A DNA stretch of 37,385 nt from Oscillospiraceae bacterium (GTDB lineage: Bacteria > Bacillota > Clostridia > Oscillospirales > Ruminococcaceae): contig JAGAKZ010000013.1 in assembly GCA_017848115.1 (NCBI GenBank), positions 1 through 37,385 of the forward strand, in the 5' to 3' direction. The notes beneath the pieces were generated by a model. The model worked only from the letters and a program-made list of their open reading frames with translations. It had not been told where the DNA came from and did not search any database. Every line of letters begins with the position of its first letter. The stretch's first letter is position 1. Below, in pieces: positions 1 through 9,248 of this stretch. A program made the position numbers and the translations under genes.

Positions 1-34
1 AAAATCGGCACTTGATGCTGTAATCTGTCAATAA

Positions 35-151
35 CTACTCTTTATTATTCCGCTTCATTCCAATATCAAAAATGAAAATCGAAGAAAAACGGAGAAAACG
101 ATAGATATTTTAAGAAAATTGCAAGATTATATAGAGAGGAGAGTAAAACAA
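35..151 (+). pseudogene. possible tail of an upstream gene, in frame with the ABC ATPase
   Basis: After an in-frame stop at 32-34 the same frame as the ABC ATPase is open without interruption into that gene. Read before the ATG at 152 it gives a charged, helix-like stretch containing TIDILRKLQDYIERRV, which looks like the C-terminal helix of a small regulator. No stop separates it from the ATPase start, so it may be a decayed gene end or chance coding. Another frame closes at 21-23 and again near 105. I cannot choose between these readings from the sequence. Confidence 0.2.
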
Positions 152-1033
152 ATGGGGATTATAGAAATAAATAAACTTACCAAATATTACGGTGAAATAC
201 GTGGCATAAAATCACTTGACCTTAGCGTTAATGAAGGCGAATTTTTCGGATTTATAGGTCCTAACGGAGCCGGAAAGTCAACTACTATCAGAACACTTCT
301 CGGACTTATCCACCCTACTTCCGGAAAAGCCGAAATATTTGGAAAGGATATAAGAAAAAATAATACCTGGATTCTTTCAGATATAGGATATATGCCGTCA
401 GAAGCCATGTTCTACAATGGTATGAAAGTAAAAGACGTTATAAAACTGTCGGCAAAATTAAGAAAAAAAGAATGTTCAAAAGAAGCTTTAAAGTTATGTG
501 AAAGATTATCGCTTGATACCGAAAAACTTGTTGATGAACTTTCACTCGGAAACAGAAAAAAGGTGTCTGTAGTATGCGCAATGCAACACAAACCCAGACT
601 TTATATTCTTGATGAACCAACAAGCGGACTTGACCCGCTCATGCAGAAAGAATTTTTTGATATCTTAAAAGAACGTCACAATGAAGGCGCAACAATTTTT
701 CTGTCATCGCATATTCTTTCAGAAATACAGAAAAACTGTTCAAGAGCCGCTATCATCAAAGAAGGAGAAATAATTGTACTTGACAGTGTAGAAAACCTTT
801 CAAAAACAAATGCCAAGAGAGTTATTTTACGTGGTATAAAAAAACTCCCCGATGCAATATCATCAAAATCGGTTGAAACTTCAGAAGACGGTATATCATT
901 CCTTTACAACGGAGATATAAAGCAACTTATAAATATTATAAACAGTTTACCTGTAACTGACCTTACAATAACCGAACCACAGCTTGATGAAATATTTATG
1001 CACTACTATGAGAAAGGCGGAGAAGCAAAATGA
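152..1033 (+). CDS. ABC transporter ATP-binding protein
   Basis: This is a 293-residue ATPase subunit of an ABC-2 type exporter. Walker A is GPNGAGKST at residues 36-44, the signature is LSLGNRKK near residue 130, and Walker B is LYILDEP followed by TSGLDP. The last 90 residues form the extra C-terminal domain usual in the CcmA/YhaQ branch of drug and peptide exporters. The ATG at 152 is preferred over the TTG at 119 because a good AGAGGAGAG site lies at 134-143 and the protein then begins at the normal first strand (IIEINKLTKYYG). Its stop overlaps the permease start by 4 bp (ATGA), so the two are translationally coupled. The substrate cannot be told from sequence. Confidence 0.93.
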   Translation: MGIIEINKLTKYYGEIRGIKSLDLSVNEGEFFGFIGPNGAGKSTTIRTLLGLIHPTSGKAEIFGKDIRKNNTWILSDIGYMPSEAMFYNGMKVKDVIKLSAKLRKKECSKEALKLCERLSLDTEKLVDELSLGNRKKVSVVCAMQHKPRLYILDEPTSGLDPLMQKEFFDILKERHNEGATIFLSSHILSEIQKNCSRAAIIKEGEIIVLDSVENLSKTNAKRVILRGIKKLPDAISSKSVETSEDGISFLYNGDIKQLINIINSLPVTDLTITEPQLDEIFMHYYEKGGEAK

Positions 1034-1818
1034 CAATATATTTTAAAGAACTCAGACAATCAAGAAAAGCGTTTTTAATCTGGACCATTTCAATAGCAGC
1101 TATGATGTTTTTATGTATAATAATATTTCCGGAAATGAAAACCGAAATGGACAGCGTAAGCGATGTATTTGCAAAAATGGGTAAGTTCACTCAGGCTTTC
1201 GGAATGGATAAACTCAGCTTTGGCGAACTTATGGGATTTTACGGAATAGAATGTGGAAACGTAGTAGGTATAGGTGGCGGTTTCTTTGCAGCACTTACAG
1301 GAATATCTGTTCTTGCTGACGAAGAAAAAGGAAGAACCGCAGAATTTCTGCTTACACACCCTGTAAGCCGTACATCTGTGCTGACTCAGAAACTTATATT
1401 TGTACTGACACGTATATTCCTGCTTAATGCGGTAGTTGTGCTTACAAGTACTGTTGCATCTGCATTGATAAATGAAAAATTTCCGGCAAAAGAGTTTTTA
1501 CTCCTTCACATTGCCTATCTGATTATGCAAATCGAAATTTCATGTATCTGCTTTGGAATCTCAGCATTTATAAAACGTGGAGGTATCGGAGCAGGGCTTG
1601 GAACAGCACTTATTATGTATTGTATGAATCTTATTTGCAACATGAGCGAAAAAGTAGAATTTTTAAAATACATAACTCCATACGCTTACTGTGACGCAAG
1701 CAATATTATTTCAAAGTCAGAGCTTGACACTAAACTTATAATCATAGGTATGATCATTTCTGTTGTAAGTGTAATAACAGGATATGTGAAATACATAAAA
1801 AAAGATATTGCAGCGTAA
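1030..1818 (+). CDS. ABC-2 type transporter permease
   Basis: This 262-residue integral membrane protein has about six hydrophobic segments, beginning with FLIWTISIAAMMFLCIIIF near residue 15. It contains the motif region DEEKGRTAEFLLTHPVSR that follows the second membrane segment in ABC-2 permeases. It starts within the stop of the ATPase gene and so should be its membrane partner. It ends at a bidirectional terminator. The pair most likely exports a small molecule or peptide; no regulator is visible in the window to narrow this. Confidence 0.9.
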   Translation: MTIYFKELRQSRKAFLIWTISIAAMMFLCIIIFPEMKTEMDSVSDVFAKMGKFTQAFGMDKLSFGELMGFYGIECGNVVGIGGGFFAALTGISVLADEEKGRTAEFLLTHPVSRTSVLTQKLIFVLTRIFLLNAVVVLTSTVASALINEKFPAKEFLLLHIAYLIMQIEISCICFGISAFIKRGGIGAGLGTALIMYCMNLICNMSEKVEFLKYITPYAYCDASNIISKSELDTKLIIIGMIISVVSVITGYVKYIKKDIAA

Positions 1819-1819
1819 A

Positions 1820-1856
1820 AAAAAGCTACACCTCACAATGAAAGGTGTAGCTTTTT
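1820..1856. terminator. bidirectional rho-independent terminator
   Basis: A 14-bp perfect stem (1820-1833 with 1843-1856) closes on a 9-base loop. It starts with an A run and ends with a T run, so it can stop transcription of the ABC operon and of the convergent anti-sigma gene. Confidence 0.9.
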
Positions 1857-1899
1857 CGAATATTAAAGTCTGTGATTGTCAGCTTCTTCAACACAGATG

Positions 1900-3240
1900 T
1901 TAAGTATTAATGTCTGTTTGTTCAAAGTAGTTGTTAGTTAATATACTGCCAAACATTATTATCTGTCCGTTGCAAACTCTTACGTCATTGCTTGCAAACC
2001 AGTTCCCCGGTTTCTTTTCAACTTCAAGTATTACTTTTTCAGACATAGTATCTGCATCAAAGGCTATTATTTTTTCAATCTGCTCTACGCTGTCATAACG
2101 TCTGATTATAAATTCATATTCACCTGCACCAGCCATAACAAATTCATACTCACTGGAATTATCGGGAGCATTATGGCGTATTCCCGTATTAATTTTATCA
2201 ACTATTTCAAGAGTTTCTGTATCAATATTTGCTATCTGCATTTCTTCGTCTGTATTTTCAATGTCTGTACCCGATACATACAATTTTCCTGAAGGAGCTA
2301 TATTTATGTAATAACCATTCAAATCAATTTCTGAACCGGCTATAAGCTGATTATTATTAAAATCAATTTTTGTAATAACACATTTATCATTATTTGTCCA
2401 TAAGCAGTAAAGAATATCTCCGTCAAAAACTGCATCTGTAAGATTCATATCGCTAAGATCACAAATATCTGTAAGATTTTTTGCTTCTGAAATATTCAGT
2501 CCGTCATTAAATATGCGTACTGTTGCAGTACCTTCATAATTGTAAAAATAACACATATTTTTGTTGTTGTCATAAATCATTTTCGCTAAGTAACCGCTGT
2601 CATAATAAACAGAATCTATTATTTCACCGGTATGACGATTAACAAAATAAAGGTTACCTCCGCCGTTCATATTAAATGTTTTTCCCATAAATATGTAAGC
2701 ATTTTCTTCATCAAAACATAATTCTGTAGAAGTATAGTCCAAATCATTATTTGGTGAAATGTTACCAAGAAGTATGTTTTCAGTAAGTTCACCATCAAGT
2801 GAATAAAGATGTATAGATGTACCTATATTTTTACCACCGAAAACAAAGACTTTTTCATCTGTACTTTGCTGCAAATCATTATCTGAAATTTCCGTACTGC
2901 TGTTTTCTGTTGTAGTTACAGCAGTAGTCCCCTGTGTCACAACCATACTTTCAGATACAGAAGTGGTCACCATTGATGTTACAGAAGGCGTATTTGTATC
3001 AGGTATATAACTTGTGAGTTTTGCTATTAGCATAATCGATGCACATAATCCTCCGCATACAGCAAACCATTTTATAAATTTATTTTTCTTTGTTTGAGAT
3101 ACTACCCTGATATCTACCGATCTGTCGTCATTTTCAGACATCTTTGATGTGATTATGTCCAATTGTTCAGTGTCGATTTCAGGTATGTATTTCTCATCTG
3201 CTTCTCCGATAACTTTAAGTAACATTTCATTGTTCTTCAT
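1900..3240 (-). CDS. anti-sigma-like membrane protein with extracellular propeller-like domain
   Basis: This 446-residue protein has an approximately 70-residue acidic cytoplasmic N-terminus, one membrane segment (KWFAVCGGLCASIMLIAKL, about residues 75-93), a Thr/Ser-rich linker (about 100-125) and a roughly 310-residue outside domain. That domain has repeated blade-like units such as YSLDGELTENILLGN and YFVNRHTGEIIDSVYYD, typical of beta-propellers. It starts in the stop codon of the sigma gene (ATGA overlap). The position, topology and coupling mark it as the anti-sigma partner of that sigma factor (inference). No zinc-binding HxxxCxxC motif is present in the N-terminus, so it is not a classical ZAS anti-sigma factor. 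Confidence 0.7.
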   Translation of the reverse strand: MKNNEMLLKVIGEADEKYIPEIDTEQLDIITSKMSENDDRSVDIRVVSQTKKNKFIKWFAVCGGLCASIMLIAKLTSYIPDTNTPSVTSMVTTSVSESMVVTQGTTAVTTTENSSTEISDNDLQQSTDEKVFVFGGKNIGTSIHLYSLDGELTENILLGNISPNNDLDYTSTELCFDEENAYIFMGKTFNMNGGGNLYFVNRHTGEIIDSVYYDSGYLAKMIYDNNKNMCYFYNYEGTATVRIFNDGLNISEAKNLTDICDLSDMNLTDAVFDGDILYCLWTNNDKCVITKIDFNNNQLIAGSEIDLNGYYINIAPSGKLYVSGTDIENTDEEMQIANIDTETLEIVDKINTGIRHNAPDNSSEYEFVMAGAGEYEFIIRRYDSVEQIEKIIAFDADTMSEKVILEVEKKPGNWFASNDVRVCNGQIIMFGSILTNNYFEQTDINT

Positions 3241-3788
3241 ATATTTATTCCCTCTTTCTTAAGAAATTCTTCAAATGACTTTCGTGTACGCTGTAGTGAC
3301 ATTTTTACTGCACCTTCGCTCATATCACATAGCTTTGCCACTTCTTTTATTGAACACATATACCAGTAACGATACATAAATATTTTTCTGTTTGAATCAT
3401 TCAACTGCGCAAGAAATGTGTTTACAAGCTCTTTAAGTACCAATTTATCTGTAAAACACTCGTTTTCTCCTATACATTCGGCCAGTTCATCAAGACACAA
3501 AGCTGTTTCTCCTGCGTTGTTCTTCTGTGATTTCTTTTTTCTGTATCTGTCTATAGCTATATTTCTTGTGATCTTACCTAGAAATACAGAAAGACGGTTA
3601 GGACGTTTGTCGGGAATAGAGTTCCAGGCTCTTATCCACGTATCATTTACACATTCTTCGGCATCTTCTTTCGATTTCAGAATATTTTCCGCTATGACAC
3701 CACAATACCTTTCATACTTGTTTTTACTTTCTGTCAGGGCATTTTCTGAGCGTTGCCAGTATAATTCAACAATCATGCAATCTTCCAA
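3237..3788 (-). CDS. ECF-type RNA polymerase sigma factor
   Basis: The 183-residue protein has sigma region 2 (about residues 20-95, with DAEECVNDTWIRAWNSIP and the helix FLGKITRNIAIDRYRKKKS) and region 4 (about residues 120-175, with the HTH SIKEVAKLCDMSEGAVKMSL). Regions 1.1 and 3 are missing, as in ECF factors. TTG at 3786-3788 is taken as the start because AAGGAG lies 10 bases before it (plus-strand 3799-3804), while the next in-frame ATG at 3776 is too far away. The gene is coupled to the downstream anti-sigma-like gene by ATGA overlap. Confidence 0.9.
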   Translation of the reverse strand: MEDCMIVELYWQRSENALTESKNKYERYCGVIAENILKSKEDAEECVNDTWIRAWNSIPDKRPNRLSVFLGKITRNIAIDRYRKKKSQKNNAGETALCLDELAECIGENECFTDKLVLKELVNTFLAQLNDSNRKIFMYRYWYMCSIKEVAKLCDMSEGAVKMSLQRTRKSFEEFLKKEGINI

Positions 3789-3833
3789 ATTTACGCATCT
3801 CCTTTATATGTTTTTTACGCTCCTATACTTACA

Positions 3834-3860
3834 GACGTGAAACAATATTGAAAAGTAACA
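3834..3860 (-). promoter_or_regulatory. possible ECF-type promoter of the sigma gene
   Basis: On the minus strand TGTTAC is followed after 17 bases by CGTC. AAC/TAC-type -35 boxes and CGTC -10 boxes are usual at ECF-dependent promoters, and autoregulation is common in this family. The implied start would lie about 20 bases before the AAGGAG site. Confidence 0.35.
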
Positions 3861-3884
3861 CAAAAATAAAATTATCTGCAAGAA

Positions 3885-3912
3885 ACTCCTCATCCGTTTT
3901 GCGATGAGGAGT
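3885..3912 (-). terminator. hairpin terminator after the GyrI-like gene
   Basis: A perfect 10-bp stem (3885-3894 with 3903-3912) with an 8-base loop lies just after the stop of the minus-strand gene. A T-rich stretch follows on the minus strand. Confidence 0.75.
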
Positions 3913-3918
3913 CTTAAG

Positions 3919-4380
3919 CTAATTTTTGTCTTTTACACTTACGTATATATCTATTATATGATTAGTGTCATTTGGAGTATCGTTGTGTACTATCGAATAA
4001 TAGAAATCGGTCATGGCTTCATAGTCATGCTCTGAAATGTATTTTTTTAAATTTTTTTCTGTATTCTGAAGTTCGGAAAAACTGCCTTCGTGTCGGACAG
4101 TTATGGCATCCAGAATGCCAAAGTCAGACATAAATGAATATTCGGCACGTGATTCCAGAACTGAATTTATTGGAATAAAAAATTCGATGTTGACAGTTCC
4201 GTCCGCTTTATCATTTGTATGCATATGATAAAATATAGGTTCATGTGTAGTTTTTACTCCGAGTACCGAAACATTTGAGCATATAAAATCTGCCATTTTC
4301 AAAATGTTGTTTCTTGGAATAGAACATTTGTATGACAGTATATTTTCCGAAAACAATGTTCTGTTTTCCTGTACCTGCAA
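3919..4380 (-). CDS. small GyrI-like / DUF5085-like protein
   Basis: This soluble 153-residue protein has no signal peptide or membrane segment. Its strand-helix pattern and phrases such as GTVNIEFFIPINSV, TVRHEGSFSELQNTEKNL and VHNDTPNDTNHIIDIYVSV fit the GyrI-like (effector-binding) fold, most like the DUF5085 group; this is recognition from memory and not certain. Such domains bind small ligands or partner proteins. TTG at 4378-4380 is the start, with GGGAGGG six bases upstream. It has its own terminator and is read away from the module 2 sigma gene, so a role in that module is not shown. Confidence 0.6.
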   Translation of the reverse strand: MQVQENRTLFSENILSYKCSIPRNNILKMADFICSNVSVLGVKTTHEPIFYHMHTNDKADGTVNIEFFIPINSVLESRAEYSFMSDFGILDAITVRHEGSFSELQNTEKNLKKYISEHDYEAMTDFYYSIVHNDTPNDTNHIIDIYVSVKDKN

Positions 4381-4756
4381 ATATATCCCTCCCTGATATA
4401 TTGTAAATTTATTGAAAATTATCTGATTGTTTTAAGTGTAGGCAACAATGTTAAAATAATTTTTTATTGTATATATTATACTTGTATAAGACGGATATTA
4501 CAATCAATAAGGAGTGAATGGGAGGAATAATGGAGTGAATGGTATATGATATTGTTGATTTATAAGAATAAAAATAATAAGATAAAATTACACGGTTATA
4601 ATTATACAGGATTTTGGGGGTAAATGCAATATATTTTAAAGAAAAGTATGTGCAGATATTGTTTTTGGTAAAAAAATTTTTAAAAACAGTGAACCTTTAT
4701 GTATTAGCAAAGGTAATGTATATTGAAGCGCTTCAACAATAAGAGAGGAGAAAAAA
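4381..4756. other. 376-base intergenic region between divergent genes
   Basis: No gene of normal length fits here. It holds A/T-rich stretches, a TATATTATA-like run near 4468-4480, a short direct repeat GGAGTGAATGG near 4511 and 4532, and a perfect palindrome at 4723-4736 listed separately. Promoters for both flanking genes must lie here, but no box pair is clear enough to name one. The module 3 pattern GTCACA-N16-CGATTGT is not present. Confidence 0.5.
4723..4736. promoter_or_regulatory. perfect palindrome TTGAAGCGCTTCAA, possible operator
   Basis: A 14-bp perfect palindrome with central AAGCGCTT ends 20 bases before the GTG start of the sigma gene. Palindromes with a central CG of this kind are typical of LacI-family operators, including CcpA cre sites (known for the family). 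It could let sugar supply repress module 2, which would fit its solute-binding lipoprotein (inference). It could also be a small RNA hairpin near the ribosome binding site. Confidence 0.5.
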
Positions 4757-5275
4757 GTGTACAGTAAATTTGATATCGGATATTATCTTGAAGAGTGCAG
4801 AGAACGTCTGTCAAGACTTTGCATAAATCTTTGCTCAAATCGTCATGATGCAGAAGATCTTTTTCAGGATACATGTCTGAGAGCAGTAAAATATTTTAAA
4901 AAATACAATAGAGATATGGACTTTGAAAAGTGGATATTCAGAATATGTGTAAATACATACAGAACAAATCTGAAAAGAAAAAATCGTTATAAAACTATTA
5001 CTTTTGAAACGACATATGAATATGATCTGTTTTTCTCATGCATTCCCGAAAATGAACACCAACATGATGAGAGGTATCGTGACTTGCTTATAGCAGTAAA
5101 TAAACTTCCCGAAAAATATCGTACAATACTTGTAATGAGATATTTTAACGACTACTCGGAGGAAGAAACAGCAAAGATCATAGGTATTCCAAAAGGTACT
5201 GTAAAATCAAGACTTAGCAAAGCAAAAAAAATTATCAGAGAGGTGATCGAGTGTGAAGAATGTAATGACAGATGA
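4757..5275 (+). CDS. ECF-type RNA polymerase sigma factor (module 2)
   Basis: This 172-residue sigma factor has region 2 (about residues 15-80, with HDAEDLFQDTCLRAVKYF and KWIFRICVNTYRTNLKRKN) and region 4 (about 110-165, with LPEKYRTILVMRYFNDYSEE and the HTH ETAKIIGIPKGTVKSRLS). The GTG start at 4757 has AGAGGAG six bases upstream. Its last 23 bases overlap the next gene. It heads the operon sigma, anti-sigma, lipoprotein. It probably reads promoters that depend on release by the membrane protein encoded next (inference). Confidence 0.93.
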   Translation: MYSKFDIGYYLEECRERLSRLCINLCSNRHDAEDLFQDTCLRAVKYFKKYNRDMDFEKWIFRICVNTYRTNLKRKNRYKTITFETTYEYDLFFSCIPENEHQHDERYRDLLIAVNKLPEKYRTILVMRYFNDYSEEETAKIIGIPKGTVKSRLSKAKKIIREVIECEECNDR

Positions 5276-6194
5276 GGAATTTGAAAAGGGTATGCATTTG
5301 CTTTTTAATTCGGAAGTCCCTGAAGAAAGTTGTTTTACCTTTGATAAAAATGAAGAAATACAAGTTTGTGTGGTAAATAAAAAAAATTTTAATTCAAAGT
5401 GTTTATGCAGGGCGATTGTGTGTATATTACTGGTCGTTGCAGTATTTCCGCTGATAAATATTATACATAAAAATATAGAAAAAGATGATGCCAGTCTTAT
5501 CAGTGCCGAAATTCTTGAACGTATTGGCGAGTGTGAAAGAGTATACAGTTTTGGTGAATATTTAAAAAACGAAGAATGTCTGAGGCTGGCAGGTTTGATC
5601 CCTGATGAAGAATATGATATTTCAGACGCAGAGATATTTGTATATACTGTATCAGACGGCAGGAGAAAGATATATACACAGGAAGCTTATACTGTATGGT
5701 ATGACGAAGATGGAAAAGCGTTTGAGTTTATGATGACAAAAGAAAGCGTATCAGACGAATTTTCAGAAAATATCATTGGAGCGGACTGTTTTAAAGGTGA
5801 ATTTAGTTCAGTATCGGGAGTGCGTAATATAGAGTCAATGTTTCGTAACAAATCCGCAGAAGTGATTTATGAAGGTGAAGTTATACGAAAAAGTCTTGAT
5901 GAATATGGTATGCCTGAGCAGGAACTGCATACAGATATGATTTGTATGTACAGCAGATATAACGGTCAGCTTGTTCCGATGTGCGTTTATAATATAAGCT
6001 GTACACTAAACTGCAATGTTTTTAAGGGAGATGATATTCCTGATACAACAGCCGGAATAATAGTTTCTGAAAATCTGACAGAATATAATATAACACTTGC
6101 ATATGACTGTTCAAGAAATAATGCGATAAGACTAGAGGAAAACAGAATGATAAAAGAAAATATATGGAATCATAAAACGGAAAGAACGGAGTAG
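5253..6194 (+). CDS. putative anti-sigma membrane protein (module 2)
   Basis: The 313-residue protein has an approximately 50-residue cytoplasmic N-terminus, one membrane helix (AIVCILLVVAVFPLINII, about residues 53-70) and a roughly 240-residue outside domain without a family I recognise. It starts with GTG, with AGAGGTG upstream, inside the end of the sigma gene (23-bp overlap). Single-pass proteins encoded this way right after an ECF gene are normally the cognate anti-sigma factor. No zinc motif is seen. The lipoprotein gene follows after 5 bp, so all three proteins are made together. Confidence 0.7.
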   Translation: MKNVMTDEEFEKGMHLLFNSEVPEESCFTFDKNEEIQVCVVNKKNFNSKCLCRAIVCILLVVAVFPLINIIHKNIEKDDASLISAEILERIGECERVYSFGEYLKNEECLRLAGLIPDEEYDISDAEIFVYTVSDGRRKIYTQEAYTVWYDEDGKAFEFMMTKESVSDEFSENIIGADCFKGEFSSVSGVRNIESMFRNKSAEVIYEGEVIRKSLDEYGMPEQELHTDMICMYSRYNGQLVPMCVYNISCTLNCNVFKGDDIPDTTAGIIVSENLTEYNITLAYDCSRNNAIRLEENRMIKENIWNHKTERTE

Positions 6195-6199
6195 ATGCT

Positions 6200-9196
6200 A
6201 TGAAATTTAAAAATATGGTCAGTACAATGCTGGCGCTTCTTTTGACAATGACAACTTTTTCGTGCAATAAGCAGGAAGTAAAAACAAAACCTGATTTTCC
6301 TGAGTTAAACAAAGAAACTGTAGAAATTAAAAATGATATAAAAATAGAAAAATTCTTTGATGTATCGGATTGTTCACCTATGCTTGAATCAACTGTTCCT
6401 ATAGCGTCAGATGAAAACCATATATTTTTTACAAATCCCGGTTTTGATGAATATATGTATTCGGAAGACGCTGACAAGGAGTTAAGTATATATAAAGCAG
6501 ACATCGGAAAAACAGAAATGGTATTTGACGAACTTTCAGAAATTATTCCGGGTAATGCCGAAAATATTGTCAGAAATGAAAATTTTCTTATATATACTGC
6601 AAACGAAGATAATATATCAGAAATTTTTTGTTATGATATAAAGAAAAAGAAAACATATAGCACAAAGATTGATTTTTATCCTGCATACATAAGAACTGAT
6701 AATGAAGGTAATATTTATATGCATACAGGTCCTAAAGGAAAAGTTTTGTATGTGTATGATAAAAATCTTGCTTTTATCAAAAGTGTGGACATTACTGATG
6801 AGATAAAAGCACTTGGCATGGAAAACAGCTATATTTATGATATGTGTGTATCGGACAAGGGTGATGTGTACTTTGCAATCAGCGAAAAATATGTTTGGGC
6901 GAGTATACTGAAACTTGAAAGTAATGGAAAGCTTAAAAATATCACAGGTGATATTACGGACTTTGATGAAGAAATGACTATAAACCGGTGTTTTGTTGAT
7001 AATGAAGGAAATCTTGTCTTGTGTTCTGGACGTTCAGAATGTATGGTAGATGTTATTTCGGCAGATACAGGAATAGTACAGAAAAGATATGAAATATTTT
7101 TATACGGTGAACTTTTAGGTCCGACCAAAGATTATGACATGGTATATACGTCAGATGGTGAAGTGTTCGGGTATAACTATATGGAAGACAACAGCGAGTG
7201 CATAATTTCACGTGAATTTCTTCCGGGAATGGTTGATAACTATGAATACGGAAATATATCGGGTGAAAAACTCTACATTACTCTTTCATCTCCAAAGTTG
7301 CCCAAGATTTGTAAACTGGACAGAAGTACAGGTGAAACAGAAGTTTATGAAACGTGTGCAAATAATATAATGTTTGCTGATATTCATAAAGACGGAACGT
7401 TGTATTATGTTACGTCACAGCATAAAATTGCAAATGATGAGGATTATGGAGTTTATGAAACAACAAATATAGAGATATACAAGCTTGACAATGACGGAAA
7501 CAGTGAACTTACAGCCTGCCTACCGCAATACAGACATGAAATATATCCGTCAGGGTTCAGGGTTGACAGGAACGGAAATCTTCTTATTCTTTATCCTGCC
7601 TCAGAGGAAGAGTGTTCAGAATATATTTCAAGTCTTATAGTTATGAATACTTCCGGTAACATCATAGCCACTGTTTCTCCGGATACTGATGAAAGATTTA
7701 CTTCTATAATAAAGGATAACAAACAGTCGGTATATATATGCAGTAATTATTCTGAAATCATATCTGAAATAAATACAGATACTTATGAGATTTCGGATAA
7801 GAAAATAAATATTCCGAAAAACAACTTTATTTGTAGCGGAAATGATAAATACAGTTTTTACTACAGAAACGATTATGCTGTTTATGGTTATATACAGGAG
7901 AGTAATACTTCAGATGAGATAATGAATATGAACGATTACGAATATCCGTATGAAGAGTATCCCGGTAAATTATTTTTCAGTGAAAATAACATTGTATTAT
8001 CCCCGACACAGATAATATCATGTGACGGAAAACTATTGTCAAAAGCTTCGGAAGAAAGAATAGCACAGCTAAATTCAAGAAAGACGATAACAATAGCCGT
8101 ATCGGGTTCAGCGGATATAAAAGAAAATGTATCAAAGTTCAACTTCGAAAATGATGAATACCGTATAGTTGTAAAGGATTATTCAAAATTTTATGAAGAC
8201 GGTAACTATGATGATTATCTGACGTTCGGAAAAGATTCTGAAAATCTTACGAAGGACATAATAGAGGGAGATATTCCCGATATAGTTATGCTTGACAATC
8301 TTGAACTTCCGCCAAATCTGATCGGGACATTGTTTACAGACCACAAAAAGTTTATAGAAAATGACCCCGATGTAAATATTTCTGAATTTTCAGAGTCGTT
8401 TACAGATGAATTTACATACAAGGGAAAACTCTGGACTATACCTGTTTTTTATACATCAAATACTTTGTTTGGTGCCTATGAAAATGAAAGCTGGAGTTAT
8501 CAGGACCTTATAAATTATGAAAATTATTCTCAGCCTGTTTATGAGTTTTTCAGTTCGTCATACTATTCTGTTTTTTCAACATTGTTTTTGTCGTTTGCTC
8601 ATGATTATATTGATTTTGAGAGCGGAAGCTGTAATTTTGACAATGATGAATTTATAAGACTTCTTGAATTTATCAAGGCAAATTCGAGCTTTGAAGATTC
8701 TTATCAGGAGCAGAGTGAATATTTGTTGATAACAGAAAATATTATGAATTATTCTGATTTTTACAGAATAGTCAGCGGACAGATGACACCGCATTTGTGC
8801 GGATTTCCGTCTAAAAATGGTGGCAGGAACTATATTTTCCCTCAACTCATTTTTTCTATAACCGAAAACTCGGAAAATAAAGAGGTAGCATGGGAGTTTA
8901 TAAAAATGTTTTTTGAAACAAAACAGTCATATCCGTCAATTCCCGTTTTAAAGTCAGAGCAGGAAGCAGGAATTTCAGAGATAATCAGTCATTTTCCTGA
9001 ATATGCTGATGAAAATATAATAAAAGCGTACAAAGAATACATAGATATGCCTGTTATGTCCAACATCATGTATCGCCGTATCGAGAGCATAGCAGTCGAA
9101 TGTACAAATGGTTTTTTCAACGGAGATGTGTCAGCAGAAGAAACCGCGAGAGATTTGCAGAACAGAGTAAGTCTGTATCTTAGCGAGTTAACATAA
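6200..9196 (+). CDS. propeller + family-1 solute-binding lipoprotein (module 2)
   Basis: This 998-residue protein has a lipoprotein signal (lipobox TFSC, Cys22). About residues 40-600 hold many blade-like repeats (for example VSDKGDVYFAIS, IYKLDNDGNSELTACLP, VDRNGNLLILYP) as in beta-propellers. From about residue 630 there is an extracellular solute-binding domain: TITIAVSGSADIKENVSKFN at its start, GDIPDIVMLDN, and the typical end SAEETARDLQNRVSLYL. The usual family-1 protein is 400-550 residues, so the propeller is an addition. No ABC permease genes are near. It is anchored outside the membrane and could bind a sugar or peptide and signal to the anti-sigma protein (inference). Paralogue of the protein at 14813-17941. 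Confidence 0.85.
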   Translation: MKFKNMVSTMLALLLTMTTFSCNKQEVKTKPDFPELNKETVEIKNDIKIEKFFDVSDCSPMLESTVPIASDENHIFFTNPGFDEYMYSEDADKELSIYKADIGKTEMVFDELSEIIPGNAENIVRNENFLIYTANEDNISEIFCYDIKKKKTYSTKIDFYPAYIRTDNEGNIYMHTGPKGKVLYVYDKNLAFIKSVDITDEIKALGMENSYIYDMCVSDKGDVYFAISEKYVWASILKLESNGKLKNITGDITDFDEEMTINRCFVDNEGNLVLCSGRSECMVDVISADTGIVQKRYEIFLYGELLGPTKDYDMVYTSDGEVFGYNYMEDNSECIISREFLPGMVDNYEYGNISGEKLYITLSSPKLPKICKLDRSTGETEVYETCANNIMFADIHKDGTLYYVTSQHKIANDEDYGVYETTNIEIYKLDNDGNSELTACLPQYRHEIYPSGFRVDRNGNLLILYPASEEECSEYISSLIVMNTSGNIIATVSPDTDERFTSIIKDNKQSVYICSNYSEIISEINTDTYEISDKKINIPKNNFICSGNDKYSFYYRNDYAVYGYIQESNTSDEIMNMNDYEYPYEEYPGKLFFSENNIVLSPTQIISCDGKLLSKASEERIAQLNSRKTITIAVSGSADIKENVSKFNFENDEYRIVVKDYSKFYEDGNYDDYLTFGKDSENLTKDIIEGDIPDIVMLDNLELPPNLIGTLFTDHKKFIENDPDVNISEFSESFTDEFTYKGKLWTIPVFYTSNTLFGAYENESWSYQDLINYENYSQPVYEFFSSSYYSVFSTLFLSFAHDYIDFESGSCNFDNDEFIRLLEFIKANSSFEDSYQEQSEYLLITENIMNYSDFYRIVSGQMTPHLCGFPSKNGGRNYIFPQLIFSITENSENKEVAWEFIKMFFETKQSYPSIPVLKSEQEAGISEIISHFPEYADENIIKAYKEYIDMPVMSNIMYRRIESIAVECTNGFFNGDVSAEETARDLQNRVSLYLSELT

Positions 9197-9205
9197 ATAT
9201 GTTAA

Positions 9206-9247
9206 AAAAGACTTTGGTTTTACTAAAAGGTGAAATCAGAGTCTTTT
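9206..9247 (+). terminator. rho-independent terminator of module 2
   Basis: A 15-bp stem with two wobble pairs (9206-9220 with 9233-9247) ends in TCTTTT, 10 bases after the lipoprotein stop. The next promoter begins at once behind it. Confidence 0.85.
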
Positions 9248-9248
9248 G

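Noticed and set aside
4681-4722. GAACCTTT near 4691 as an ECF -35 box for the module 2 sigma gene
   Set aside because: No CGTC- or CGAT-like -10 box stands 15-18 bases behind it, and CCTTT/AAAGG there can instead form a weak inverted repeat.
7203-7220. CACGTG core flanked by TTT and AAT inside the module 2 lipoprotein gene
   Set aside because: It differs from parS at five of 16 positions, all in the outer bases, and codes for normal residues of the protein.
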